In this document: positions 45,508 to 55,552 of the stretch, in pieces
How the letters are laid out: every line of letters starts with the position of its first letter
Numbering within the stretch: the stretch's first letter is position 1
Source of the DNA: Agelas oroides
Taxonomy: Eukaryota; Porifera; Demospongiae; Agelasida; Agelasidae
Length of the DNA stretch: 64,000 nucleotides
Direction: 5' to 3'
Assembly: GCA_949130485.1 (NCBI GenBank)
Contig: OX422184.1
Span: 17,608,324-17,672,323 of the forward strand
The notes under the pieces: model-generated
What the model saw: the letters and a program-made list of their open reading frames with translations, nothing else
What the model was told of the DNA's origin: nothing
Database searches by the model: none
Made by a program: the position numbers and the translations under genes

Positions 45508-46892
45508 TCAGTGTAGCCCAAGAAAACTGAGAGGATATGAAGCATCAAATGAGGACGTGCAAATTAAGGGAGAGGGTCTACATTCTGTGATGTTACAATA
45601 ACAGGTGTCTCTGAGAGGCCTAGTATACATGCGCTTGTATGTGGCATGTGCGTGGCACCAATAAGTTGGCAATACGTACCCTTGGATTTTCTCCATGGAC
45701 TTGTCCATAGTAGTCTCGCTAAGTTTTATCCCAAGTCTTTTGCGGTTGTAGTCCCGTGTATAGAATGTCCTCATGTGTGCCAGGTCCTTTGCCAGCTCTT
45801 TATGCAGCTCCAAGTTTACCTTCAGCGACATCTTCTTTCCCAAAGCTGAAGTCTCCTTGTAGTCCTTTGCAGAGCTACTTCTCCCTGGCTCTCAGCTGTA
45901 GGCGGCAGCAAATTGGGATTTTCCGTCCTGTTAAGTTCAGACTGCATCGGAGCTGCACATGCCAGAGTTGAAGTCTTGTTTGCAGGTCCAGTTAGTGTTA
46001 TAATCACTTAACCCTGACTCTCAGCTGCAGGCGGTGGCAAATTGGGATTTTTCGTCCCGTTAAGCTCAGACTGCATCGGAACTGTGCATGCCAGAGTCTA
46101 AATCTTTCACTATTGTCATGCCATAAACTGTAACTCTAACTGGTTCATCCATTATAAATTTTGCTGACTCGATAATTGAAGTTGCACAAGGAATTAAAGG
46201 AGCCTGTGGAACAAGCGTGTGAAGGGATGGAACTGGGGAGAGGCAACGAATCTTAAGGCCCACTTGAAGGCTAAGCACCTATGGTGAGCTAGCTGAATTA
46301 GCCAAAAAGATGCGGAAAATGAGTTGAAGTCTCATTTGCAGGTCCAGTTAGCGTTATAATTACTACTCCCTGAATCTCAACTGCAGGTGGCGGCAATTTC
46401 TGTGCTGTTAAGCTTCGGAGCTGCACATGCCAGAGTTGAAATCCCATCGCTGCTTGACCTGTCTGCAGGGGACTCAGTGAGATTTTCCATGCTCACACAT
46501 TTTAGCAGCATCCTTGCATCTTCTATCTTCATGGCTGTTGATTCCACCTCATCTGCAACTGCTGTACTGGGGACATACTTTAGTCTTCTACGCGTGAGGA
46601 GCTCTATGAGCGACTGTGCCTGCAGCAGCGTTATCACTGATATCTTCTTTGCACTTTCGCCAACAACGTTTACTGCCTTGAACAGTTTTAGGTACTTTGT
46701 TGAGCAGTGTTGCTCCTCATGGGGTTGGATCACAGCTCGCTTCTTACTCTGCAGAGTCGCAGGAGGTGTGCTTTGGGTTAATTCCCCAATGAATTTGTTA
46801 AACATCACAAAAACATTGGTCCCGTCGCAGTAGTTGAATAGGAGCTTGTCATTTAGTTGGTACTGTTGCGACTTCGGTGTTTCTTGTTCCAT
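45508..46892 (-). CDS. candidate multi-exon host gene with triplicated segment, unknown function
   Basis: Minus-strand order: an exon from ATG 46892 (about 150 gene-like residues, MEQETPKSQQYQLNDKLLFN onward, then a segment rich in Leu/Ser helices); a block near 46278-46103 (IIESAKFIMDEPVRVTVYGM); and an exon at 45831-45680 (MSLKVNLELHKELAKDLAHM, then TMDKSMEKIQ) ending near a GGGTACGT donor. Between these lie three copies of a unit encoding TLACAAPMQSELNRTENPNL at about 46440-46380, 46102-46016 and 45970-45891; the first copy has a small deletion that changes frame. No domain is recognised. It may be a working gene with duplicated exons or a decaying one; exon borders are tentative. Confidence 0.35.
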
Positions 46893-48375
46893 GGCGACAA
46901 AAAAAAGTGGTCTGGTCTGTGACCTTACATAATTATCTCATTCATTATGCTGCGAAGAATTCTACTATTCGTGAGCCTTTTAGCATTCCTGGACAAAGGC
47001 TTCATCTTAATTCATATACCAACCATCTACTTCAAATTAGAAAGCATCCACATGAAAGGTGGTTAAGTTTTCATATCTTGCACATCATATAAGACACAAG
47101 TTGTGGGCTAAAGAGGGGAGAGGGCTTTTGCTTGAAGAGGGCATATTTTCGGGAGCTTGCGGTATACTACAGTACAGTATGTAGCACATGAAGAAACCCA
47201 GGCCTTCAGTACACATTTTGTACTTAAGCTATGAATGCTATGTAAAATCTGAGAACTAGGCTAGTACAGAAGTAGCAAGTACAACATGTGTCTACAGGTC
47301 ATACCTGAAGGCCCTGAAACACTTTAACCGATTATACGCGAGAGTGGAATGCAATTAACCTCAAACACGGAAATAGATTAGCTTCACATGATGTCAATTT
47401 TTACAAAGTTTTTTTCCAAGAATTAAACCGTCAGGGAACTCGAATGAAGCTCTACACAGTGAAATAAGGGACAGAGAAAGTCTTTCCAGGGTCATTCTGA
47501 ACCTAGCTATGTTTTCTGAAGTTGTTTGTAACTAGTTTACAGAGGACGCTTACCTACCGCTTGTTGTGTGTAGTGTCTTTGACTTTGCTCGTTGATTAAC
47601 AAGGCACAGCTCGAGATCTGTCTTGATATTTATGAAGCCCAAGAGACGCTGTACATATGTGGTTAGCGCTATGCCTCTGCCTTTCTGGCGTTGAGAACAA
47701 AACGTGGCTAATAAGTCGTTTTTTCAGTTTTCAAGTAGAATAAAAAACTTCTAGGAAGGTATGGGAGCACTTTTGCGTGGAAATAGTAACTTTCAGCCAT
47801 TTTAGTGATGTGTCTGGGTGGGCATTCCTATCGTGATGTCATTAACCACAATGCATGGCTAGGTGAACAGTATGGCTGCTGTCTTCATTGGTCCACATTT
47901 ACTTGCTCTAGGTGCGGTGTATGAAATCTTACAGTTTCTCGTGGTAGAGCGCACGTTGCTGACATTGTGCAGTACTGTTTGACTCCGAGGACTCACTTCC
48001 TGGTTGCTGGGTGATCAAGGAAGTTGTGAGTCGGCTCTGAGAAGAATCAGTTGTAGTTGAGCTTGCCACGTTTTCCACGAAGCCTAGTTAACCGAAATTC
48101 TAGCTAATACTCAGTTCGAATATGATAAATTCTAGCTGGCTGATGGTTTGTTGGCATCGTAGTGCACATCTGTGACATCACAAAGTGTGACGTCACAACG
48201 GCTCTTCTTAATACCGTGAGAGTTACACTACCAAGAGGGGAAGGAGGAGGAGGTACACATACGTTACTCTTGGGGTGATATGCAATGCAGCCAGGGTGCT
48301 ATGAGGAATTAACATTCTTGGAGGTCACCATTACTACCAGACCCTTTCAACAACTTGTTTGATGGATCTGGGAGG
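46893..48375. other. no recognisable gene
   Basis: Frames are short. No strong repeat relation was seen. It ends at the boundary of the intact YR retrotransposon. Confidence 0.3.
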
Positions 48376-48497
48376 ATGGGTTAGGGTAGCACAGTGAGAG
48401 CTAAGGGTATAAAACCCTTCTCCCCTAGAATAACCCTAATATTGAGGTTGCTTGGCATGGGTCATGCTGGGGCCACCCCTTGCCCCAGCACCCGCCA
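48376..48497 (-). repeat. split direct repeat B2
   Basis: 122 bp, identical by eye to B1 at 48730-48851, from ATGGGTTAGGGTAGCACAGT to CCCCAGCACCCGCCA (plus strand). It is the 3' terminus of the element. Confidence 0.9.
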
Positions 48498-48661
48498 CTA
48501 CCTTACTTTATGGCTTCCCTGACTACCCTAACCCAGTCACACCAGGGGACTACAAGGTGAAGTTGCTATAATGTTGACACATTCCTGCAGTCCCACTGAT
48601 GGAGAGGAGATCAGCTAGTTGCTCCAAGCTTAATAGACAATGGAATGGGAGGGAGGGTGGG
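48498..48661 (-). other. spacer between A2 and B2
   Basis: 164 bp of non-coding sequence inside the 3' repeat complex, not repeated elsewhere in the window. Confidence 0.6.
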
Positions 48662-48731
48662 TAACGCTGTTAGATGACCAGCTAGTGCTGCGGGACCGAG
48701 ATCACGTTTCACGCATGCGTAATTTGATTAT
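48662..48731 (-). repeat. split direct repeat A2
   Basis: 70 bp, identical by eye to A1 at 55238-55307 (plus strand TAACGCTGTTAGATGACCAG to TTTGATTAT). It shares its last two bases (AT) with the start of B1. Confidence 0.9.
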
Positions 48732-48851
48732 GGGTTAGGGTAGCACAGTGAGAGCTAAGGGTATAAAACCCTTCTCCCCTAGAATAACCCTAATATTGAG
48801 GTTGCTTGGCATGGGTCATGCTGGGGCCACCCCTTGCCCCAGCACCCGCCA
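48730..48851 (-). repeat. split direct repeat B1
   Basis: 122 bp partner of B2. It abuts A2 directly with an AT overlap at 48730-48731. Confidence 0.9.
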
Positions 48852-49058
48852 AAGGAATACTTCCTCCCAAGCAACCTTATTCTCACCCACAGCTCCTCTT
48901 CTTACTAGAGATGCAATCAGACGTGTCATAATGAACCCTTGAGAGAAACCCTATTAGACACAAAGTACACATGTACATGCGACAGATACAGGCACTATAT
49001 ACCAAACATTAGACTGGTAATATCTAAATTGACAAACTTCAGAAATGACCGCCTGATA

Positions 49059-50021
49059 TTAGGCACTTAAAGTCCGAGAAATTTTGGCGAGTTGTTCCCG
49101 AGGGATCTGGAGGTAGTGCAGGTAGGCAGAGCTCTGCCATCTTCCCAGTGTTCTGATGAGGGAATCCTCTAGGCCATGAGCTGCTGCCATAGTGGCCGCT
49201 CCTATCCTAAAGCTGTGGCCCGCAAACTTCATAGGGTCCAGCCCAGTTGCTTGAAGAGCTCTGCGTAGGTGTTCCACAAGCCGCTGCCTTGAAAGAGGCT
49301 GATGATCCGGGAAGCAGAAAAATGGACCCCGAGAGCCACCTCGAATTGCCATGTAAGCTGTCAAGGCCACTATGGGGCATAAGGGGGTATCAGTTCGTCC
49401 CAGGAAAATTGATATGCCTTGGCGGAACGGATCTGTTTTGGATGCCTTGATCCTCACCTGTGCCACTGTCGGGTTGTGAGTACTATCAAGAGAGATGTCA
49501 CCAACGCTTAAGTGCACATTTGCGTCATACTCTTTAAGTGAGGGTGTGGTGATTTCTCCTGATCGAAGAAATCCAAAAAAGGCAGTGCAGCAAGCCGCCC
49601 ACAGCATAATGTTGGTGGGATCTGTGGCCTTAGATTCCCACACCTCCCTTAGCCTCAGCAGAATGGCTGGAGTAATGGGGAGGCGTTCCTTGGCCTTTGA
49701 GGGGTGATGTTTGGCTTGATCCATTTTAATACCCCTCAGGACATACTCCAAAACTGGCATGCCGACTTGGAAAGGATTGCCTAATTGTAGCATGATTTGC
49801 CTGTTACGAATTGCTGATAAATATCCTTTTATTGTTTGGGCTTTCAAGCCCTCATGACCAAGAGTTGCTGCAAAGCTACACAATTTCTTCTCATCCGTTG
49901 GGAAGGGGGAGAGGCCAGCCTTAGTGCAAAAATCTAGGTACCTACGTTGGCCCGCGGCATAGGCTCGCTTGGTGGAAGGTGCCAGGGAGCACCGGAGATA
50001 GTGCTGAACCAGCTGATCCAT
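49059..50021 (-). CDS. tyrosine recombinase (YR) of the Ngaro-like element
   Basis: 320 residues. It would integrate the circular or linear cDNA of the element by strand exchange in the nucleus, without a target duplication. Residues 1-100 form the core-binding domain (LAPSTKRAYAAGQRRYLDFC). The catalytic domain shows the first Arg in FFGFLRSGE (about residue 153), HxxR in AGHSFRIGAAT (about 268), then TLGRWQSSAYLHYLQIP with Trp near 293 and the Tyr nucleophile near 299-302. The start overlaps the end of the RT/RNase H frame by 88 bp in another register, so it is probably made by reinitiation or frameshift from the same RNA. No lesion is seen. Confidence 0.93.
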   Translation of the reverse strand: MDQLVQHYLRCSLAPSTKRAYAAGQRRYLDFCTKAGLSPFPTDEKKLCSFAATLGHEGLKAQTIKGYLSAIRNRQIMLQLGNPFQVGMPVLEYVLRGIKMDQAKHHPSKAKERLPITPAILLRLREVWESKATDPTNIMLWAACCTAFFGFLRSGEITTPSLKEYDANVHLSVGDISLDSTHNPTVAQVRIKASKTDPFRQGISIFLGRTDTPLCPIVALTAYMAIRGGSRGPFFCFPDHQPLSRQRLVEHLRRALQATGLDPMKFAGHSFRIGAATMAAAHGLEDSLIRTLGRWQSSAYLHYLQIPREQLAKISRTLSA

Positions 50022-51913
50022 GTTTCGTGAGTCCAGTGTCTGGGGGTAACCAGAGTGTTGACCAGTTCTTCTGGTATTGGAGATGGGGTTCGGGATGCCT
50101 GTGGTGCCAGACAGAAAAAGAGAGGCACATTATCACGCGACAAGGCATCGGCCAAAGTATTCTGGACTCCTGGTACATGGGCTGCTACTGCCTGGAATTT
50201 GTACCTAGCCTCCAGAAAGAATAAGCAGCGAAGAAGGTGTGTTAATGTTGGATCCTTGGCACTCCCTGCTGAAATTACTGACACTACTGCAGCATTGTCA
50301 CAGTTGAACTGCACGATGGAGCAGCTCCAGGTTTTACCCCAGATCGCTGCGGCCAGGATTATGGGAAGCAGTTCTTTGGCTGCAATGTCCCACTGCTGGG
50401 CTTTGGGATATTTTTCCCAAGTGACCTGAAACCAGCTGCCTCCCCACAGCGCCCCGCACCCACACTTCCCTGAAGCATCTGACCATACCCTGATATCTGG
50501 CATTTGGGAACGGGCCTTCAGAATGATTGAAGAGCCATTCCATGCTACTATGAAAGCCCGCCACCATTGTAAGTCTGCTTGAAATGCGCTGTTGAGGCGG
50601 ACTCTAGGCCATCCACCCCGTTTAGCATTTGCCATGAGGCCATACATATTTCGCATAAACCTTCGCCCTGGTCTTACTACCACAGACGCATGACTGAGGT
50701 GGCCTACAAGTGATTCCATCTTCTCCACTGGCATTGATTTCTTGCCAGCTACTGAGTCTAGCAATGAACAAAGCCGATCTAGCTTGTCTTGTGGGAGGCT
50801 AAGCTCCATTGAATCAGTATTGATTAAAATTCCTAGCCATTTCAACTGTGTTGAAGGCCCCACACACTTATGTTCCACTGTTGGAACCCCAAGTTGGTTG
50901 CATGCTTCCAGCATGGTGGCCAAGTTGTGTTGGCACTCCTCTGTACCTGGAGGTCCTGCCGTGATGAAGTCATCTAAATAATGACGCACGAATGACACTC
51001 CCTTTTCCTTTAACACCCATTCGAAGGTGCTGGATAGTGCATCAAAAATCTTAGGGGCCGAGCGAAGGCCAAAGGGCAGGGCTGTGTCCACATATAGATG
51101 GTCATCCCACATCATGCCTAAGAGCAGTCGGTCCTGTGGGTGAACTGGGACAACCCTGTATGCCTCCTGGATGTCAATTTTGGCCAGCCGAGTACCCCTT
51201 CCTTTCTGCAGGACATAATTTGCAACTTCATCCACCTTGGTGTATGTGAGTGAACAGAGTCTCTTATCAATTCCATCATTAACACTCTTGCCATGTGGTG
51301 ATGACAGATCTAGGATCAACCTCCATTTTCCTGGTGTAGATTTGGGGATCACTCCAAATGGGCTAATCTGCACAAAAGGGAACTCTTGCGGAGGGAGAGG
51401 GCCGACTATCCTACCTGTGCTGCATTCCTTAGAGAGGTATTCCTCAACTACCTGAGGGTGTAAGGCTGCTGAAGACATGTTTTGTCTGCGAGGCTGGCAA
51501 GTGTTATCCTTGTAGTTGTACCCGATGCGAAATCCATTCCTCAGGCCGTTCAGTAGATATGATGCCCTCTCTTGGTCTGGGTGGCTGACCAGCTCTTTCT
51601 CCCACGCCCCTATCACCAATGGGGTGTGCACCTGAGATAGGATGCTTGGAACCTCCCACAGGGTAGTTCGACAGCAGTCCTCTAGCTTTAGCAGGTGTGC
51701 AGTATTTACTGTATGCTGGGGTACCTGCTCTGTCACTTGGTTAGACAGAAGGGCAGCTGACCATGGTACTTCCAATGGGAGCCATTTGGATGGCCGGAGG
51801 AGTACCACGTCCTTCTCCTGGGCCACTGGTACCATCAGTGTGTGGTGGTGGTGATGGAGGAGGGGAGGGGGGGGGGGGGGGGGGGGGGGATCAGGCAAGT
51901 TGCAATTGTACAA
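49934..51913 (-). CDS. reverse transcriptase / RNase H polyprotein
   Basis: 659 residues. It copies the element's RNA into DNA and removes the template strand. Order: a proline/histidine-rich N-terminus encoded across a long G-run (51858-51891), which may be unreliable; an RT palm with SPFGVIPKS, KWRLILDLSS, LAKIDIQEAYR (catalytic Asp near 246), LPFGLRSAP and HYLDDF (Asp-Asp near 313-314); a thumb/connection with VRPGRRFMRN; RNase H with WSDASG (~477), KELLPI (~514), NCDNAAV (~537) and ADALSR (~588). All four RNase H acidic residues are present. No protease, integrase or DNA adenine methyltransferase is seen. It lies in the same register as the gag-like ORF, 163 bp beyond its stop. The true start may be the Met at residue 27. 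Confidence 0.93.
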   Translation of the reverse strand: MYNCNLPDPPPPPPPPPLLHHHHHTLMVPVAQEKDVVLLRPSKWLPLEVPWSAALLSNQVTEQVPQHTVNTAHLLKLEDCCRTTLWEVPSILSQVHTPLVIGAWEKELVSHPDQERASYLLNGLRNGFRIGYNYKDNTCQPRRQNMSSAALHPQVVEEYLSKECSTGRIVGPLPPQEFPFVQISPFGVIPKSTPGKWRLILDLSSPHGKSVNDGIDKRLCSLTYTKVDEVANYVLQKGRGTRLAKIDIQEAYRVVPVHPQDRLLLGMMWDDHLYVDTALPFGLRSAPKIFDALSSTFEWVLKEKGVSFVRHYLDDFITAGPPGTEECQHNLATMLEACNQLGVPTVEHKCVGPSTQLKWLGILINTDSMELSLPQDKLDRLCSLLDSVAGKKSMPVEKMESLVGHLSHASVVVRPGRRFMRNMYGLMANAKRGGWPRVRLNSAFQADLQWWRAFIVAWNGSSIILKARSQMPDIRVWSDASGKCGCGALWGGSWFQVTWEKYPKAQQWDIAAKELLPIILAAAIWGKTWSCSIVQFNCDNAAVVSVISAGSAKDPTLTHLLRCLFFLEARYKFQAVAAHVPGVQNTLADALSRDNVPLFFCLAPQASRTPSPIPEELVNTLVTPRHWTHETWISWFSTISGAPWHLPPSEPMPRANVGT

Positions 51914-52075
51914 TTTATGTCATAAATTTTATGAGAATAGCCAATCAGTGATCACAAACACAATGGGATAGACAATGGGTTGGACCATAGAATGCGAACA
52001 AGCAAAAGTGATGCTGCCAGACTGACACATCTGTTTGTGTGACCTAGTACCAGTGTTGTGACTAATCAGCTGCGA

Positions 52076-53058
52076 TTATATATTGGCCCTTGTGTCCTTT
52101 GCTTTCTCTCCCTTCTGGGCTGTTGGACCTGAGGTCTGGGGCCCTCCCCGAGATGCTCTAGGGCAGTACACAAGGGGGTGAGGGCGTTTGCAGGCTGAGC
52201 AAACATGGCGAAAGCGACAATTTGGCTGAAAGGAGCAGTGGCCCTGGTTGTACTGCCAGCATACTGGGCCTGATGGACGTGGGTGTGGAGGGTCCCATCC
52301 ACGATGCTGTGAGTTATCTCCGGCTATGGCTGGTCTTTTCCTTGGCGGAGCCTCCTTGCAGGTATCCGAAGTGTGGGTAGTTGAGTGGCAATGTTGACAG
52401 AAGGCTATCTCATTGGCCCTCCCTGTAAAAAGCTGGTTGTACAGGAAGGGGTCTATTTGAGACCATTTTTTGTTCCCAGTGGCCGCTGCCTTCTCCCTAT
52501 ATGCGACATCATACAGCCTCCAGGCTGGCTCCTTGAACTCTTTCTGTGCCTTCATGATTGTCAGCATGAAGGCCAACATTTCAGGGATTGAGCCTGGGTC
52601 ATGTTTGGCCATGGCTGCCATATATATTGCAAAGCATTGGATCCAGGTGTAGATGTCCTTGATTGGCCTACGCTTTGCCCGTGCCACTTCAATCCCTTGC
52701 AGGATGACGACTTGCTGTGGGTCTGGCTCTGGATTCAGTGTTTCCCATGTTCCAGCTTGATGCAGGTCACCCAAGTCAACATACTCCCATGCAATAATGC
52801 GCTCATGCACCTTTTTTGGAATAGGGGGGAAGCCATCTCCCACCCACACCTTCTGCGTTTTGCCTGCACCCCCTTGCACAGCCTGGGGCAGCCAGAGATT
52901 CACCAAAGAACCTGACTCTTGTGGAGTGGCGATATTCGCCATGATTGGCTGGACTGCTTCCTTAGGGAGTGTCAAGGAAGTCCCTGACTTGTCCCCCGCA
53001 GCAAAAATTGGCACATCTGACAACAGAGATTGCTGGGGTATTACCCCAAACACAACAC
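52076..53058 (-). CDS. gag-like zinc-finger protein (second exon of ORF1)
   Basis: The open frame runs from 53110, but the predicted 3' splice site CCCATTATTGCAG|GTGTTG places the exon start at 53058. It encodes about 326 residues. Three Cys/His clusters lie at the C-terminus (numbered from 53110): CQHCHSTTHTSDTC (CX2CX4HX4C knuckle, ~238-251), CWQYNQGHCSFQPNCRFRH (CX7CX5CX3H, ~284-302) and CSACKRPHPLVYC (CX2CX3HX4C, ~304-316). Such arrays bind nucleic acid. Their position upstream of RT fits a structural/RNA-binding gag role. The middle is helical (ETLNPEPDPQQVVILQGIEV). Joined to the N-terminal exon it would give about 414 residues in frame. Confidence 0.8.
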
Positions 53059-54638
53059 CTGCAATAATGGGAAGGGGAGGGGAAGGCGGCTCATGAACGA
53101 TGGAGACCAACTAGCACTTACCTACCCGGGGGACTACTGCCCTATTGACAGGTAATATGTATATACCTATGTATATATATAATTATATTATATATACATA
53201 TATAAATTATCTTTTTTTTTTTTTTTTTTTTTTGTGAGCTGCTGGGCTGGAGACCATGCTCCTGGTCTACCGGCTTAATTGCACCGCCACTTGGAGGCCA
53301 TACTCCTGGCCTGCTGGTTTAGCTACCTTGTGACCCAGAGAGCCTGCTCTTGGTTGGACCTGGAGACTGTGCTCCTATAATCTACCTGCCTAGTTGCATT
53401 GCAACCTGGAGACCGTGCCCCCAGTCTATACTGGCCAAATCACATTGTAACGTGGAGACTGTGCTCCTTGTCTACTGGCCTTGCTGTGCCACGACCTGGA
53501 GGCCATAGTCCTAGTCAACAGGTTTAATTGCCTTGCATGTGACCTGGAGACTGTACTCCTGGTCTACCAGCTGAACTTTGTTGCGACCTGGAGACCATGC
53601 TCCTGGTCTGCTGGCTGAACTTCTTCGTGACCTGGAGACTGGACTCCTGGTCTACTGGCCTAACTGCACTACAACCTGGTGGCCATCCCCTGGTCAACAG
53701 GCTTAACTGCATTGCGACCTGGAGACTGCACTCCTGGTCTCCCAGCTGAACTTCATTGCGACCTGGAGACCATGCTCCTTTTTTTGCGACACAGACACTG
53801 TGCTTCTGGTCTCTGGCCTAACTGCACTACAACCTGGAAGCCATCCCCCTCAACAGGTTTAACTGCATTGTGACCTGGAGACTGTACTCCTGGTCTACCA
53901 GCTGAACTCCATTGCAACCTGGAGACTGTACTTCTGGTTTACTAGCTGAACTGCATTGCGACCTGGAGACTGTACTCCTGGTCTACCAGCCGAACTGCAT
54001 TGCGACCTGGAGACTGCACTCCTGGTCTGCCAGCTAAACTGCATTGTGACCTGGAGACTGTACTCCTGGTCTACCAGCTGCCCTGCATTGCGACCTGGAG
54101 ACCGTGCTCCTGGTCTACTGGTCTAACTGGACTATGACCTGGAGGCCATACTCCTGGTCAACAGGCCTGTGTTGCAATCTGAGGCCATGCGCCTGGCTAC
54201 AGGCTATGGGCCTAACTGTAATGTAACCTGGAGACTGTGCTCCTGGTCGACTGGTGTAACGGACGTGCTGCCTGGGTATGGTACACCTCATCTGCTGCCT
54301 TGGCTTTTAAGTCCAACAGTGATTGGACTGGGCTGCTCTGCGTTGGCACTGTAATGAGACCTGGTTACCTAGAGCCATGCTGGTCTCTTGTATGATACAG
54401 CAGGTGGCCACGCCTTCAGTCCTGGGAAGGTAGGAGTATGTTAATGCATGTGCTTGTCTGTCTGTGTCTGTCTGTGTGTGTGCCTGTGTGTGTGTGTGTG
54501 AGTGTATAGGTGTGCCTGTGGGGTTGGGTGGGTGTGGCAGCCTCCCCCCTTGCTGAATCACACCCCTTTCCTGGAGTGGAAGGAGGAGGGGCCTACGCCC
54601 ACCTGATCCCTGTTGGCATGTGACTGTGCATTGGTGAG

Positions 54639-54669
<31 letters not shown>

Positions 54670-54925
54670 AGAGGGGGGGGGGGGGGGGGGGGGGGGCTGT
54701 TCTGCTGGTATTGAGTGAACAGGAATGCACCTGTGAAGGCATATTACTAAGGGGAGGGGGGGGGGGGCGGCGGGATTGACACCATTGTCAGTTTCCGGGA
54801 CTCCATTGCTGACTCCCACGCACAGGTGAGAGAAAGGATGGGGGGGGGGGGGGGGGGGGGGGGCTGTACATTCAACATGCCTTGCCTGCGCCACGGAGGA
54901 GGGCCCTCCTGTCCCTTATGCTCAC
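53059..54925 (-). other. predicted 1,867-nt intron in ORF1
   Basis: Donor CTCGCAAG|GTGAGC (54926/54925), acceptor with a pyrimidine tract CCTTCCCCTCCCCTTCCC then ATTATTGCAG (53059/53058). The first exon ends in phase 1 and the second frame is open in the matching phase. The interior carries the 44-bp minisatellite, a T-run at 53211-53233, a GT-rich patch and two G-runs, with no long sense frame. Confidence 0.6.
53235..54275. repeat. 44-bp minisatellite inside the intron
   Basis: Around 23 degenerate units of about 44 bp. The best-conserved core is GACCTGGAGACTGTACTCCT followed by GGTCTACCAGCTGAACT. Units differ by substitutions and small indels, unlike the homogenised 54-bp array of the other element. 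Confidence 0.9.
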
Positions 54926-55187
54926 CTTGCGAGGGGGGTTGATCCCCGCTACGTGGCTCTGACCGGTCGCGACTGGTTGATTGGGTTTGGTCGCCGCTTT
55001 CTGGGCGGGACTGGTCCCCGCTACCTTCCTGCGTCTGGCCACCGCCTCCTGCCTGGCGAGGCTGTTGTCGTTGTTGGACGAGGTGGAAAACCCTCTCCGC
55101 CAGGTCCTCGAGGAGGTTGTCGGGAATGGGATGGCTTGATTCGCCGCCCTCTTTGGTCGGATCTGCCTCCGTTGCCATCGTAGTCAA
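54926..55187 (-). CDS. N-terminal exon of ORF1
   Basis: 87 codons plus one base from ATG 55187 to the donor at 54926. The peptide has an acidic start, a helix NLLEDLAERVFHLVQQR, then a Gly/Gln/Ser-rich tail with repeats of the type SGDQ. Length, donor sequence and phase match the exon at 29890-30100 in the other element. It starts 50 bp inside the A1 repeat, so A1 and its surroundings probably hold the promoter. No enzymatic motif. Confidence 0.6.
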
Positions 55188-55237
55188 TGTAGCTAGCGCT
55201 GGAGAGGAAGTAAAGCCGGGTGCTGGAGCGACCAGAA

Positions 55238-55307
55238 TAACGCTGTTAGATGACCAGCTAGTGCTGCGGGACCGAGATCACGTTTCACGCATGCGTAATT
55301 TGATTAT
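55238..55307 (-). repeat. split direct repeat A1 (5' terminus)
   Basis: 70 bp, the partner of A2. In the minus-strand sense it starts ATAATCAAATTACGCATGCG. CGCATGCG is palindromic. Confidence 0.9.
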
Positions 55308-55552
55308 CTCTTTGATTGGCGCCAAACCGGCTACCCTGCCCCACCTCCGGATGTTAACTTAGTTTAACTGTCATTAAACTACATTGTGTCCACGAACTCT
55401 TCAAGGACATGGAGAAGAAGGGGCTGAAAAAAACACTACTACACCTGCCATAGAGGTGAAATGAGAGATCCTCGGAGAGGAGGAGGAGGATGTAAATCGA
55501 GTATCAGACACAAAGTATACTCTATTTATACTGAGAATTATGCTGCAGAAGG
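55308..55552. other. 5' flank of the intact element
   Basis: No gene. It contains GTTAACTTAGTTTAAC (55352-55367), an AT-rich near-palindrome. Confidence 0.35.

Larger units (their letters stand above)
48376..55307 (-). mobile_element. apparently complete Ngaro-like retrotransposon with split direct repeats
   Basis: A 6.93-kb unit on the minus strand has the layout A1 (55307-55238), N-terminal exon, intron with minisatellite, gag-like ORF, RT/RNase H, tyrosine recombinase, B1 (48851-48730), A2 (48731-48662), a spacer, then B2 (48497-48376). A1/A2 (70 bp) and B1/B2 (122 bp) look identical. This A1...B1-A2-B2 pattern defines split direct repeats of YR retrotransposons. The absence of a methyltransferase in the polyprotein favours Ngaro over PAT or DIRS. 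No target duplication is seen at the ends, as expected for recombinase-mediated insertion. All main frames are open, so it may be recent. Confidence 0.88.

Noticed and set aside
54307-54894. 195-codon minus-strand frame with poly-Pro and Ser/His runs
   Set aside because: It lies in the predicted intron over microsatellites and G-runs; composition is low-complexity.
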